Assembly (NCBI RefSeq): GCF_024231755.1
Contig: NZ_JAAEQH010000065.1
Coordinates: forward strand, 1-37,101
Direction: 5' to 3'
Source of the DNA: Neptuniibacter sp.
Lineage (GTDB): Bacteria > Pseudomonadota > Gammaproteobacteria > Pseudomonadales > Balneatricaceae
DNA length: 37,101 nt
Below are positions 15,555 through 24,764 of the stretch, piece after piece. Each line of letters begins with the position of its first letter. Position 1 is the stretch's first letter. Under the pieces are notes generated by a model. It was not told where the DNA came from. It saw only the letters and a program-made list of their open reading frames with translations, and did no database searches. The translations under genes and the position numbers were made by a program.

Positions 15555-17933
15555 ATGAAAATCAATGAGCCGGTTACGGATCGCGAAGTTAAGCTCAGAG
15601 ATGGTCAGGAACTTGTTACTAAAACAAACCTGAAAGGAATAATTACCTACGTAAACCCAGGCTTTATTGAGGTCAGTGGTTTCAGCCGTGATGAGTTGAT
15701 GGGTAAAAACCACAATGTGGTTCGTCATCCTGATATGCCTCCTGCTGCATTCAAGGATCTCTGGGAGACACTCAAACTTGGTCGTCCATGGTCAAAACTT
15801 GTAAAAAACCGTTGTAAAAACGGTGATTACTATTGGGTTAAGGCAAACGTAACACCGATCTTCCGTGACGGTGAGATTGTTGAGTATATGTCGGTACGTA
15901 CCAAACCTTCACGTGAAGAGATTGAACAGTCTTCAGCTCTTTATTCAAAACTCAAACGTGGTGAGGCTAGCCTACCTTCTCCAAATAGAGTTTCGAAGAG
16001 TGATCTCGCTGGTCAATTGAGCAAGCATGCGATGGTGGCGGTTCTGGCGGCAGTACTGATCAATGCCGGTATCTATCTGGCGGGTTTGCCGGGGGCTGCC
16101 TTGATGGTAGGTCCATTCATTGCGTTCCTGATTATGCTGTTTGGGGCACAAAGTTGCCTAAGCAATAAAGTCATTAAGCCTCTTAATGAGGCAAGACGCC
16201 ATATGCTTGATGTATCCGAAGGTGAGTATCTTGCACCAATTCCACTGGATGAAAACGGCGAAACTGGTGAGCTGAAGCGAATTATTAAAATTCTGGCGGT
16301 GAAACTCGGTTTTGAAGTGAATGATGCCAAGGAAGCTGCTAGTCGAGCACAACGCATCAAGGTAGCTTTGGATAATGTCTCTTCCAATGTGATGTTGGCG
16401 GATAACGAAGGTGAGATTATTTACTGTAATGACGCGGTACTGGGCATGATGCGTAATGCACAGGATGATATCCGTGAGCAGTTACCAGAGTTTGACGCGG
16501 ATAAAATCCTGGGATCTAACTTCGACATTTTCCATAAGAACCCTGCGCATCAGCGCCGAATGCTGGAAGCTCTGCAAGGTACGCATAACGGTCGGATTAA
16601 GGTTGGTGTGCGTAGTTTTAATCTAACCGCTAACCCGGTTGTTGATGATCAGGGTGATCGCCTCGGTACCGTCGTAGAGTGGGTGGATATTACTGATCAG
16701 CTGATTGCTGAAGAGCAGGTTGAGCAACTGATCGAGAAAGCTTCCCATGGTGAGCTGGATCAGCGTCTGGATGTGGAAATTTATACTGGTTTTATGCGCA
16801 ATATCGCTATCGGCGTAAACCAGATGCTGGATGCAGTTGTAGAACCAATGCGTGAAGTTAAGCATGTTCTGGGCGCTTTGTCTGAGGGCGATCTGACGCA
16901 GCAGATGAGTGGTAGCTATCAGGGTGAATTTGCGCAACTTAACGACTCTCTTGATGCGTCCATGCGCAACCTGAACAATATGGTCGGAGAGATCCGTTCT
17001 GCAGGTCATAGCATTACCACCGGTGCAACAGAGATCTCTAGCGGTAACGCGACTCTAAGCTCTCGTACAGAGGCTCAGGCTGCAAGCTTACAGGAAACAG
17101 CTGCCAGTATGGAGCAGATGACCAGTACTGTTAAGCAGAACGCGGATAACTCTGATCAGGCTCGCCAACAGGCGGCTGAGGCTCAGAGGTTGGCAGAAAA
17201 AGGTGGTGAGATCTCTAACAAGGTTGTGACCTCGATGGGAGATATCCGTGCCAGTTCAACGAAAATTGCAGAGATCATCGGCGTCATCGATGAAATCGCA
17301 TTCCAGACTAACTTGTTGGCGCTGAATGCTGCTGTAGAGGCTGCCCGAGCGGGTGAACAGGGTCGAGGTTTTGCGGTAGTTGCATCTGAGGTACGTAGCC
17401 TTGCACAACGCAGTGCGAGTGCAGCTAAAGAGATTAAAGAACTGATCAGCGATAGTGTTGAAAAGGTAGAAGAGGGTGGCCTGTTTGTTGATGAGTCAGG
17501 CAAAGCATTAGCCGATATTATGGATGCTATTAAGAATGTATCCACAATTATCAGCGAAATTGCTGCGGCAAGTCGTGAACAGGCTATTGGTATTGAACAG
17601 GTTAATATTGCTGTGACGCAGATGGATGAAGGGACTCAGCAGAACGCCGCTCTGGTAGAACAGGTTGCTGCGGCATCTTCTTCCATGGAAGACCAGGCGG
17701 GGCAGTTGCAGCGTCTGGTGAATCAGTTCCGAGTTTCAGGGGTTGAACCTCAGGCACAAGTTGCACCGGCTCCTGGTAAACCGGAGACTGATGTTAATCG
17801 TATACGCTCCCTTGCTGCTCATACTGCTCCAGCACCGGTTACGGCTTCTCTACCTGAAGCCAAAAAAGCGGTGACACCACCTCAGACAATTGTTACTGCC
17901 AATGGCAGCGATGATGAGTGGGAAGAGTTCTAA
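15555..17933 (+). CDS. PAS-containing chemoreceptor with a C-terminal EWEEF tether
   Basis: The protein has 792 residues. An Aer-like cytoplasmic PAS domain opens it (about 20-120, [21 protein letters not shown], then [13 protein letters not shown]). A hydrophobic hairpin with little periplasmic exposure spans ~157-202. A HAMP-like stretch (~205-255), a second PAS (~268-390), a further linker and the signalling hairpin (tip ~575-605, [23 protein letters not shown]) follow. The last five residues, EWEEF, match the CheR-tethering type (NWETF in Tar, GWEEF in Pseudomonas Aer2/McpB). Two intracellular PAS domains suggest sensing of redox, oxygen or energy state; the cofactor cannot be read from sequence. 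GGAGG lies 7 nt before the ATG. Confidence 0.9.
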   Translation: MKINEPVTDREVKLRDGQELVTKTNLKGIITYVNPGFIEVSGFSRDELMGKNHNVVRHPDMPPAAFKDLWETLKLGRPWSKLVKNRCKNGDYYWVKANVTPIFRDGEIVEYMSVRTKPSREEIEQSSALYSKLKRGEASLPSPNRVSKSDLAGQLSKHAMVAVLAAVLINAGIYLAGLPGAALMVGPFIAFLIMLFGAQSCLSNKVIKPLNEARRHMLDVSEGEYLAPIPLDENGETGELKRIIKILAVKLGFEVNDAKEAASRAQRIKVALDNVSSNVMLADNEGEIIYCNDAVLGMMRNAQDDIREQLPEFDADKILGSNFDIFHKNPAHQRRMLEALQGTHNGRIKVGVRSFNLTANPVVDDQGDRLGTVVEWVDITDQLIAEEQVEQLIEKASHGELDQRLDVEIYTGFMRNIAIGVNQMLDAVVEPMREVKHVLGALSEGDLTQQMSGSYQGEFAQLNDSLDASMRNLNNMVGEIRSAGHSITTGATEISSGNATLSSRTEAQAASLQETAASMEQMTSTVKQNADNSDQARQQAAEAQRLAEKGGEISNKVVTSMGDIRASSTKIAEIIGVIDEIAFQTNLLALNAAVEAARAGEQGRGFAVVASEVRSLAQRSASAAKEIKELISDSVEKVEEGGLFVDESGKALADIMDAIKNVSTIISEIAAASREQAIGIEQVNIAVTQMDEGTQQNAALVEQVAAASSSMEDQAGQLQRLVNQFRVSGVEPQAQVAPAPGKPETDVNRIRSLAAHTAPAPVTASLPEAKKAVTPPQTIVTANGSDDEWEEF

Positions 17934-17950
17934 GAGTTGATTTGAAACAG

Positions 17951-17978
17951 GTTGATCTGTCTTAACTGACAGATCAAC
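17951..17978 (+). terminator. strong hairpin between the receptor gene and cheR
   Basis: An 11-bp perfect stem (GTTGATCTGTC at 17951-17961, complement 17968-17978) encloses TTAACT. The right arm ATCAACT can alternatively pair with AGTTGAT at 17935-17941 just after the receptor's stop. There is no immediate T-tract, so it may act as a partial terminator or as a 3'-end stabiliser that gives receptor mRNA an excess over cheR mRNA. Confidence 0.5.
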
Positions 17979-18015
17979 TCCACCGTATGCTGTAACTTTT
18001 TCTTGAGGATATCGG

Positions 18016-18858
18016 ATGACAGATAGCTCTGACAGAGAACGCGAATTTACTTTTACCCGGCAACACTTTGTAAAAGTGCGTGATGAGCTATATGACTATG
18101 CAGGCATTGTTCTAGCTGACCATAAGCAAGATATGGCATACAACCGACTGGTCAGACGGTTGCGTGAGCTAAAGATTGACAATTTCGACGAGTATCTACG
18201 CTATCTCGATGGCCACCCTGCGGAATTTACTCAGTTTATTAATGCGCTGACAACGAACCTCACAGCATTCTTTAGGGAACGTCATCACTTTGATTTTATA
18301 AAGGATCAGATTCTGCCTGATCTGGATAAGCAGGGAACCAGAAGGTTGCGTGGCTGGTCTGCAGGATGCTCTCTCGGTGAAGAGCCCTACAGTATGGCAA
18401 TGACAATTCTCGATGCCGATACTGATGTTTCGGGATGGGATATCAAAATCCTGGCCACTGATATCGATTCGAAAGTTTTAGGTAGTGCTCAATCCGGTAT
18501 CTATACCATGGATCGGATTAAAACCCTGCCTACAGCGTTAGTTCACCGCTGGTTCCTTAAGGGGAAAGGCAGCAACACAGGCAGTGTTAAAGTTCGTAAA
18601 GAACTGCAGAATATGATCAGCTTTAATTACCTGAACCTGATGCAGGATTGGCCAATTCAGGGACCGTTGGATTATATATTCTGCCGTAATGTGATGATCT
18701 ATTTTGATCAAGCTACTCAGGCGAAATTATTAGATAAAATGGCAGATCTTTTGAAGCCCGACGGTTATCTGTTTGTAGGACACTCAGAAGCATTGGCTCG
18801 TCATGCAAGTCGCTTCGAACTGGTAGGTAAAACAATCTATCGCAAGGTGGGGGCATGA
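18016..18858 (+). CDS. cheR: CheR receptor methyltransferase
   Basis: The protein has 280 residues. The N-terminal helical domain (1-85) precedes the SAM-binding fold: LTAFFRERHHF, RGWSAGCSLGEEPYSMAM (motif I), ILATDIDSKVLGSAQSGIY, and DYIFCRNVMIYFD near the active site. It methylates receptor glutamates using S-adenosylmethionine, working against CheB. The receptor just upstream ends in EWEEF, the kind of tail CheR's beta-subdomain binds. GAGGA lies 6 nt before the ATG, and the stop overlaps the cheD start. Confidence 0.95.
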   Translation: MTDSSDREREFTFTRQHFVKVRDELYDYAGIVLADHKQDMAYNRLVRRLRELKIDNFDEYLRYLDGHPAEFTQFINALTTNLTAFFRERHHFDFIKDQILPDLDKQGTRRLRGWSAGCSLGEEPYSMAMTILDADTDVSGWDIKILATDIDSKVLGSAQSGIYTMDRIKTLPTALVHRWFLKGKGSNTGSVKVRKELQNMISFNYLNLMQDWPIQGPLDYIFCRNVMIYFDQATQAKLLDKMADLLKPDGYLFVGHSEALARHASRFELVGKTIYRKVGA

Positions 18859-19475
18859 ACATGAGATCATCTAGTCTTCCCCCTACGCTCAGAGGGTTTG
18901 AACACCATAATTTGTTCTGGGAACCTCGTTGGGATTGTTATGCGGTAAAGGTGAAACCGGGTGACTTTTACGTTTCAAATAGCGGAATTGTTATTACCAC
19001 AGTATTAGGTTCATGTATCTCTGCCTGCATCCATGATCCTGTTGCAGGTTATGGTGGTTTGAATCATTTTATGTTGCCAGATAGTGGAACCCAAGGTGAT
19101 CTAGATCGCTCTATGCGCTATGGGCTTTTTGCTATGGAGCAGCTGATTAACGAATTAATGAAACATGGTTGTCAGCGCGAAAGAATGCAGGTCAAGCTCA
19201 CCGGTGGTGGGGATATGATGGGTGGATTAACGACCCGGATTGGCCAGCAGAATATCGATTTTATTTTGAAATACATTCAAGACGAAGGCTTATCACTCGA
19301 GGCTTCGGATCTTGGGGGCGATCAAGCTAGAAGGGTAGCTTATTTCCCTACGGAAGGGCGCATGTTGGTTAATAAATTAGATCATCGTGATGATCAGCGT
19401 CTTATCGAAGAAGAACGTTCATTCCGAGTGGATGTTGACCAGCATCTTGACGATACCGATGTCGAGTTGTTTTAA
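18855..19475 (+). CDS. cheD: CheD receptor glutamine deamidase with a DVELF tail
   Basis: The protein has 206 residues. The CheD catalytic core is visible: VLGSCISACIHDP with the nucleophilic Cys, and GGLNHFMLP with the catalytic His. The enzyme converts receptor Gln to Glu at methylation sites. It starts within the cheR stop (ATGA at 18855; a second in-frame ATG at 18861 is an alternative). An acidic C-terminal extension ends in DDTDVELF. The last five residues also end the short receptor gene two genes downstream, with different codons. No CheC is nearby to accept or regulate CheD. Confidence 0.93.
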   Translation: MNMRSSSLPPTLRGFEHHNLFWEPRWDCYAVKVKPGDFYVSNSGIVITTVLGSCISACIHDPVAGYGGLNHFMLPDSGTQGDLDRSMRYGLFAMEQLINELMKHGCQRERMQVKLTGGGDMMGGLTTRIGQQNIDFILKYIQDEGLSLEASDLGGDQARRVAYFPTEGRMLVNKLDHRDDQRLIEEERSFRVDVDQHLDDTDVELF

Positions 19476-19490
19476 GGAATTAGATTGTAT

Positions 19491-20552
19491 ATGGATAAGA
19501 CCAGGGTATTGATAGTAGACGACTCAGCGGTTGTGCGAAGTGTGTTGACTGAGTTGTTATCGATGGATCCGGCGATTGAAGTTGTTGGAGCTGCAGAAGA
19601 TCCGTACGATGCGCGAGGCAAAATTAAAGAGCTGAAACCAGATGTTTTAACTCTGGATATTGAAATGCCGAAAATGGACGGTATTACCTTCCTGAAAAAT
19701 TTGATGAAACTTAATCCCATGCCAGTGGTGATGCTGTCATCGCTGACCCATGAAGGTGCGGAATCAACCCTTCAGGCATTGGAATTGGGAGCGATAGATT
19801 ATATGCCAAAACCGACTGCTTCTGAGTCGGATGAGGTATTGAAACAGTTCCAGGAAGAGTTGGTTACAAAAGTTAAAACGGCAGCAGGATCGGCTTCAAA
19901 GTTAAAATTCCGCAGGCCTGCAAATCGAAAAGACGTTTCTAATGATGATCGCCTTGCATCCGGTAATATCGTTAAAACGACGGGAAGTGTGATCGCGATA
20001 GGTTCATCAACCGGAGGAACTGAAGCACTACGAGATATTCTTGAGGTGTTGCATGATAATCTTCCGCCTATAGTTATTACTCAGCATATACCTGCGAGTT
20101 TCAGTGAACGTTTTGCTAACCGCCTTGATTCCCATTGCCAGGTAAAAGTAAAAGAAGCAGAAGATGGTGATATCTTAAAGCCCGGTTGTGCCTATATCGC
20201 CCCAGGTTCTAACCACTTATCAGTTAAAATGCATGGTCATCAACTGATAGCGCGTTTAGATCCGCGTGAGGCGGTCAACCGACATAAACCTTCTGTTGAA
20301 GTGATGTTTGATTCGTTACATAACATTGATGTGAATAAAGTAACGGCTATCATGCTGACGGGGATGGGCGAAGATGGTTCAATGGCCATGAAGCGATTAG
20401 CTGATGCGGGAGCGCATACTATAGTTCAGGATGAGGCCACGAGTCTGGTTTGGGGCATGCCGGGGATGGCGGTGAAATATGGCGCGGCTAAAGAAATTGT
20501 ACCGTTGAATAAGATAGCAAAAAGACTGATTCAGCATCTGTCTGGAAAGTAA
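19491..20552 (+). CDS. cheB: CheB receptor methylesterase response regulator
   Basis: From the ATG at 19491 the protein has 353 residues. The receiver domain has D10/D11 (VDDSAVVR) and phosphoacceptor D56 (LTLDIEMP), the same number as in E. coli CheB. A linker near 135-165 leads to the esterase domain, with Ser in IGSSTGGTEAL, His in ITQHIPASF, and Asp in GMGEDGS forming the catalytic triad. It removes methyl groups and deamidates receptors when phosphorylated by CheA. AAGGA lies 12 nt before the ATG; a TTG at 19485 with better spacing is a possible start. It belongs to the run cheR-cheD-cheB. Confidence 0.95.
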   Translation: MDKTRVLIVDDSAVVRSVLTELLSMDPAIEVVGAAEDPYDARGKIKELKPDVLTLDIEMPKMDGITFLKNLMKLNPMPVVMLSSLTHEGAESTLQALELGAIDYMPKPTASESDEVLKQFQEELVTKVKTAAGSASKLKFRRPANRKDVSNDDRLASGNIVKTTGSVIAIGSSTGGTEALRDILEVLHDNLPPIVITQHIPASFSERFANRLDSHCQVKVKEAEDGDILKPGCAYIAPGSNHLSVKMHGHQLIARLDPREAVNRHKPSVEVMFDSLHNIDVNKVTAIMLTGMGEDGSMAMKRLADAGAHTIVQDEATSLVWGMPGMAVKYGAAKEIVPLNKIAKRLIQHLSGK

Positions 20553-20571
20553 TTGATGAAGGTAGCTTAAA

Positions 20572-21777
20572 ATGAACCAGAAAAAAGTGATGTTGGTTGT
20601 AGCATTGTTGGCTACAGTGGTTTTGGCCATCGCTCAGTTTATGACGCTCGATAGCCTTATTTCACTTGTCTGTATTGTAGTTTTGTTTGTAACACTACTT
20701 CCTCAGTTATTTATGGCTGATGCTGCTCGTAACAAGGCTGTGACACAGGTGGTTACTCAGACTTCAGCAGGTGTTGATCCAGAGCTGCAGCATGCAATGA
20801 ATGAGGTTTCACAAACTTTGGTTCATGATGCGATGATTGTTAATCAGGAGATCTCACGCGTAGATGGTCTGATTAAAGAAGCGGTTACTCTTATGAGTGA
20901 AAGCTTCCATAACATGCATGATCTTGCCAGCCGCCAAGCACAATTGACGTCTGAGATTATTTCTCAAACACATGAAGATGATATTCCGGCTGAGGAGTTG
21001 GATGCACAAGCCTTCAGTATTCAAAGCTTTATTCTTGAAACTGGCAAAACACTTGATCAGTTTGTCCAGATAATGGTTGATGTGAGTAAAAACAGTCTCG
21101 AGACAGTTCATCACATTGACGATATGGTTGAGAAACTGGATGGCATTTTTGGCTTGATAGAAAACGTAGAAGGCCTTGCCAGCCAGACTAACCTCTTGGC
21201 GTTGAATGCGAGCATCGAAGCCGCACGTGCCGGTGAAGCGGGTAGAGGGTTTGCGGTAGTAGCAGATGAGGTGCGCACACTTTCTATTAACTCTGCACAA
21301 CTGAATAATGAGATCCGCGAAGAGATCGGTTCTGCAAAAGAGACAATTGAAATACTGCGCAGTACTGTTGGTAGTATGGCCTCTACCGACATGAGTGACA
21401 CTATTGGAACCAAAGAAAAGATGGGTGTCATGCTGGAGCATATGTCGAATATGAACCACTTCCTAAATGAAAAAGTAATGGAAATTTCTCATATTGGCGA
21501 TCAGTTGAGTGGGACTGTGGATAATGCAGTTCGCTCCCTTCAGTTTGAAGATATTTCATCCCAAGCCCTGAGCTCCATGGAGCACAATGTAAACTCCCTT
21601 AATGAAATTTCATCTTTAATCACTAATGTAGTGACTCCACAATTGGAAGTGGATCAGCAGGCTGCACAACACTGTATGAATCGTTGTAAAGCTCTGCGTG
21701 AAGAAGCACAGCAACGTAATGATGGACGCACGGTTGCTCAAAACGATATGGAAGAGGGTGACGTAGAGTTATTCTAA
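20572..21777 (+). CDS. short membrane receptor-like protein with a CheZ-like motif and DVELF tail
   Basis: The protein has 401 residues. Two membrane helices (about 5-23 and 27-47) are joined by only a few periplasmic residues, and there is no HAMP or sensory domain. A coiled-coil region includes the receptor hairpin tip (about 201-231, [23 protein letters not shown]), so it should dock to CheA/CheW. After the hairpin comes [17 protein letters not shown] (about 320-336). QFEDISSQ resembles the CheZ active-site segment FQDLTGQ, with D327 and Q331 in the CheZ D-x-x-x-Q spacing. The C-terminus is GDVELF, matching CheD. No cheZ is present in the cluster. The receptor-family call is firm; phosphatase activity is a hypothesis. 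Confidence 0.8.
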   Translation: MNQKKVMLVVALLATVVLAIAQFMTLDSLISLVCIVVLFVTLLPQLFMADAARNKAVTQVVTQTSAGVDPELQHAMNEVSQTLVHDAMIVNQEISRVDGLIKEAVTLMSESFHNMHDLASRQAQLTSEIISQTHEDDIPAEELDAQAFSIQSFILETGKTLDQFVQIMVDVSKNSLETVHHIDDMVEKLDGIFGLIENVEGLASQTNLLALNASIEAARAGEAGRGFAVVADEVRTLSINSAQLNNEIREEIGSAKETIEILRSTVGSMASTDMSDTIGTKEKMGVMLEHMSNMNHFLNEKVMEISHIGDQLSGTVDNAVRSLQFEDISSQALSSMEHNVNSLNEISSLITNVVTPQLEVDQQAAQHCMNRCKALREEAQQRNDGRTVAQNDMEEGDVELF

Positions 21778-21820
21778 GTGAACCTGAATAAGCCTTTTTC
21801 AATGTATAACGAGATTTGAT

Positions 21821-22129
21821 ATGAGCGTATCCGTAACCAGTTCTGAAGAGAAAAAGTCTGTTAGCATCTCCGTGAGTAATCAGTTTGATTATTCACTACA
21901 CCAGGACTTTCGTGACGCCTACCGAAATGTAACGGTAGCAGGTACAACTTTCTGTGTTGATCTATCTAAAGCAACTTATATGGACAGCTCCGCTTTAGGT
22001 ATGATTCTGCTGTTAAAAGAGCATGCAGATAAGCTGGGAGGCAGAGTTGTTATCTCCAGACCAAATGACTCTGTTCATAAGATTCTTACAATTGCGAACT
22101 TTGATCAGTTTGTAACGATCGAGAGCTAA
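21821..22129 (+). CDS. STAS-domain anti-sigma factor antagonist (HsbA/CrsA-like)
   Basis: This 102-residue protein is a minimal STAS domain. The switch motif TYMDSSALGMILLLKEHADK has the canonical D-S-S, with S56/S57 as phosphorylation site. It lies 8 nt before a gene encoding a combined receiver, PP2C phosphatase and HATPase kinase, so both its phosphatase and its kinase are likely in that one protein. This arrangement is seen in HsbR-HsbA of Pseudomonas and CrsR-CrsA of Shewanella, which control FlgM or RpoS availability. The names are by analogy. It is the tenth gene of the signalling run. Confidence 0.82.
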   Translation: MSVSVTSSEEKKSVSISVSNQFDYSLHQDFRDAYRNVTVAGTTFCVDLSKATYMDSSALGMILLLKEHADKLGGRVVISRPNDSVHKILTIANFDQFVTIES

Positions 22130-22137
22130 GGCAGCGT

Positions 22138-23865
22138 ATGTCAGTTCAGACAGCATCTGACAAAAATAATAAGGTTCTTATTGCAGATGATATGCGCCTA
22201 AACCGCGAAGTTCTTGGCCAAATGGTCAGGGAAATGGGGTTAGAGGCAATCTTTGCTGAAAATGGACTAGATGCAGTGGCTCAATTTGAGCAGCAATCTC
22301 CAAGTCTGGTGTTGATGGATATCAACATGCCAGGGCAGGATGGCATCGAAGCGACTCGCGAAATCAAAAAATTAGCCGGTAATGCATTTATCCCGATTAT
22401 TTATGTTTCGGGTGCAGAAGGTCAGGATGTAATTCGTAAGGCGATTGATGCGGGTGGCGATGATTTTATTCAGAGGCCGTTCCCGTTTGAGCTATTGGAA
22501 GGCAAAATAGTTGCTCTGCGTCGTATCTCTCAGCTTTATAGTCAGGTAAGTCACTTAAACCACTTGCGAGCCAGGGAGGAAGAGGTCGCTGAACAGTTGT
22601 TCAGTGGTGCTGTGGAATCTGGAAATGTTGCTCAAGATCAGGTCCGTATCCATAAACAGGCAGCTGAAACATTCAGTGGGGATGTTCAGTTAAGTGCATT
22701 TCGTCCTAATGGTGAGCTGAATGTTCTCTTGGGGGACTTTACCGGACATGGTTTAACATCGACAGTTGGTGCTTTGCCTCTTTCAGAGACATTCCGTGCT
22801 ATGACTGCGAAAGGTTATGACGCTGAAGATATTATTGTTCAGATCAACCGCAAGCTACACGGCCTGTTACCCACTGGCATGTTCCTGGCTACCGCTGTTG
22901 TTACCCTAGCGAATGACGGGAGTGCCAAAATCTGGAATGGTGGTTTACCGGATGTCATGGTTGTTTCTGAAGGGCTTTTGAAACAGCGTGTAGCTTCCAG
23001 TCATCCACCTCTGGGTATTCTAAGAAGTTTGAATGATCTGCATTTTGAGCACATTAAACTAAAACCACAGGATCATGTTCTGTTGTTAAGTGATGGTGTG
23101 CTTGAAGCAGAAAACGAAAAAGGTGAGATGTTCGGAGAGGAACGCTTGCTTAATACTATAGGTGAGCAGGTATACGAGAAAGATACAGATATCGTTGACC
23201 TGATTCTCTCTGGCTTAAGAATTTTTGTTGGTGAGTATCCTCAGAAGGATGATATCTCTCTGATCAATATACCTGGGCGGGTAGTTTCGGAAGAATTCAA
23301 AGTTGTTACTACAGCTCAGGTTAACAGTGATGAGCAAGAAGCGAGTGAACCAGCAGTTCTGGATGTCTGGAACTGGAATCTTGAGCTTCAGGGACAAAGC
23401 CTTAGTCGGATAAACCCTGTTGCCCAAGCGTTGAGTCGCCTACAGGAATCGGAAGGTGGTGGAGATCAATGGCATAGTGTATTTAGCATCTTAACTGAGC
23501 TGTACGTTAATGCGCTTGATCATGGTGTTCTTGGATTAAATTCCTCTATCAAATCAACGCCGGAAGGTTTTGCGCAGTATTTCAGTGAGCGTGAGCATCG
23601 CCTGGAAAATTTACAGTTTGGTGCAGTTTCGCTTGATTTACAGCACACACGTTTAGCCAACGGTGGGCGTTTGGTGATTCGTGTAGAAGATAGTGGGGAT
23701 GGTTTTGACTACGACTCCTGGCTTAATCAACAGAGTCAAAATAATACCAATCAGTTCTCTGGTCGAGGCATCGCTTTGGTTACAGAACTGTGCGAAAGTG
23801 TTCGTTATGACAACAGCGGCTCTTTGGTCGAAGTCGTCTTTACTTACTCTTCTTTAGAGGCTTAA
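22138..23865 (+). CDS. receiver / PP2C phosphatase / HATPase kinase protein (HsbR/CrsR-like)
   Basis: The protein has 575 residues in three parts. The receiver (~10-130) has D17/D18 and phosphoacceptor D61 (LMDINMPGQDG). The PP2C domain (~165-380) has TFSGDVQLSAF, LLGDFTGHG, LLSDGVLEAE and QKDDISLINI. The C-terminal anti-sigma-kinase type ATPase (~425-572) has ELYVNALDHG (N box), VEDSGDGFDYDSW and FSGRGIALV. It can therefore both phosphorylate and dephosphorylate the STAS partner encoded 8 nt upstream, with the receiver as input, possibly phosphorylated by an outside kinase or by the local CheA. The first PP2C residue pattern SGD keeps the aspartate. Length and order match HsbR. Confidence 0.88.
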   Translation: MSVQTASDKNNKVLIADDMRLNREVLGQMVREMGLEAIFAENGLDAVAQFEQQSPSLVLMDINMPGQDGIEATREIKKLAGNAFIPIIYVSGAEGQDVIRKAIDAGGDDFIQRPFPFELLEGKIVALRRISQLYSQVSHLNHLRAREEEVAEQLFSGAVESGNVAQDQVRIHKQAAETFSGDVQLSAFRPNGELNVLLGDFTGHGLTSTVGALPLSETFRAMTAKGYDAEDIIVQINRKLHGLLPTGMFLATAVVTLANDGSAKIWNGGLPDVMVVSEGLLKQRVASSHPPLGILRSLNDLHFEHIKLKPQDHVLLLSDGVLEAENEKGEMFGEERLLNTIGEQVYEKDTDIVDLILSGLRIFVGEYPQKDDISLINIPGRVVSEEFKVVTTAQVNSDEQEASEPAVLDVWNWNLELQGQSLSRINPVAQALSRLQESEGGGDQWHSVFSILTELYVNALDHGVLGLNSSIKSTPEGFAQYFSEREHRLENLQFGAVSLDLQHTRLANGGRLVIRVEDSGDGFDYDSWLNQQSQNNTNQFSGRGIALVTELCESVRYDNSGSLVEVVFTYSSLEA

Positions 23866-23896
23866 AAGAAGCCGCTTTACAGAATGGGCTACAAGC

Positions 23897-24655
23897 CTAA
23901 CGCTTTTGACCGATAAGCAAGAACTCCCGGTTACCATCCCCTCCGGTAATCGGGCTTTCCAGATAATCCGTAACGTTTACACCCAGTAATTCACAACAGT
24001 TGATAATGTTTTCTTTCACCTTTGGGTAGAGACTCTCATCACGGACGATACCCCCGCTTCCTATACCGGACTTTCCTACCTCAAACTGTGGTTTAACCAG
24101 TGAGATTAACAGGCCCTCTGGTTTCATAAGAGGGATCAGGGAAGGTAGTATTTTGGTTTGAGATATAAAAGATACGTCCATTACTGCGAGGTCAAAGCCT
24201 GATCCGTCCGTATGTGCTAAGAGCTTTTCCGCAGGAAGCTCACGTGCGTTCATGCCTTCATAGCAGACAACACGAGGGTCATCCCGAAGCTTGTCAGCTA
24301 ACTGGTCGTAACCTACCTCTATGCCAACTACTTTGCTAATACCGTTCTGGATCAGACAGTCACTAAAGCCGCCGGTGGACTGGCCTACATCAATCGCCAC
24401 TTTTCCAGTCAGATCAGCCTTGCAGTGTTCTAGGGCTCCTAGCAGTTTAAGGGCACCACGGGAGACAAAACGATCTGCTGGATCTTCGGCAACTTTCAAC
24501 TCAATGTTAGCCTCAACTTTAAGGCCGGGTTTGGTAATGGCTTGCCATTGGCCCTTGAGGTTAGCCTGGACCTTTCCATTTTTAATCAGGCGTTGAGCAT
24601 GGGTACGAGATTTGGCAAAGCCTAATTCAACCAAGAGTAGGTCAACACGCTGCAT
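23897..24655 (-). CDS. tlyA: TlyA-family rRNA 2'-O-methyltransferase
   Basis: The protein has 252 residues. An N-terminal S4 RNA-binding domain (about 1-60, MQRVDLLLVELGFAKSRTHA, then LIKNGKVQ) precedes an FtsJ-like methyltransferase fold. The SAM site is AIDVGQSTGGFSDCL, and DVSFISQTKILPSL and LVKPQFEVG follow as later motifs. In Mycobacterium and Campylobacter, TlyA 2'-O-methylates cytidines in rRNA and affects capreomycin sensitivity; it was once called haemolysin A. The domain order is complete. It converges on the partner-switch gene and is divergent from the small secreted protein gene. Confidence 0.9.
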   Translation of the reverse strand: MQRVDLLLVELGFAKSRTHAQRLIKNGKVQANLKGQWQAITKPGLKVEANIELKVAEDPADRFVSRGALKLLGALEHCKADLTGKVAIDVGQSTGGFSDCLIQNGISKVVGIEVGYDQLADKLRDDPRVVCYEGMNARELPAEKLLAHTDGSGFDLAVMDVSFISQTKILPSLIPLMKPEGLLISLVKPQFEVGKSGIGSGGIVRDESLYPKVKENIINCCELLGVNVTDYLESPITGGDGNREFLLIGQKR

Positions 24656-24764
24656 ATAATGAATCCAATATTTTCAGGATGAAAGAAAACGAGCTGAATT
24701 ATACGCAATCATTCAGGTCCGGTGTACACTACAGAGAAGTTGAGCAAACGCTTCAAGGATTTAG

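Noticed and set aside
20854-21459. A 201-codon minus-strand open frame opposite the short receptor gene
   Set aside because: It is a shadow of a well-supported coding gene, with no ribosome-binding site and a composition that mirrors the sense codons.
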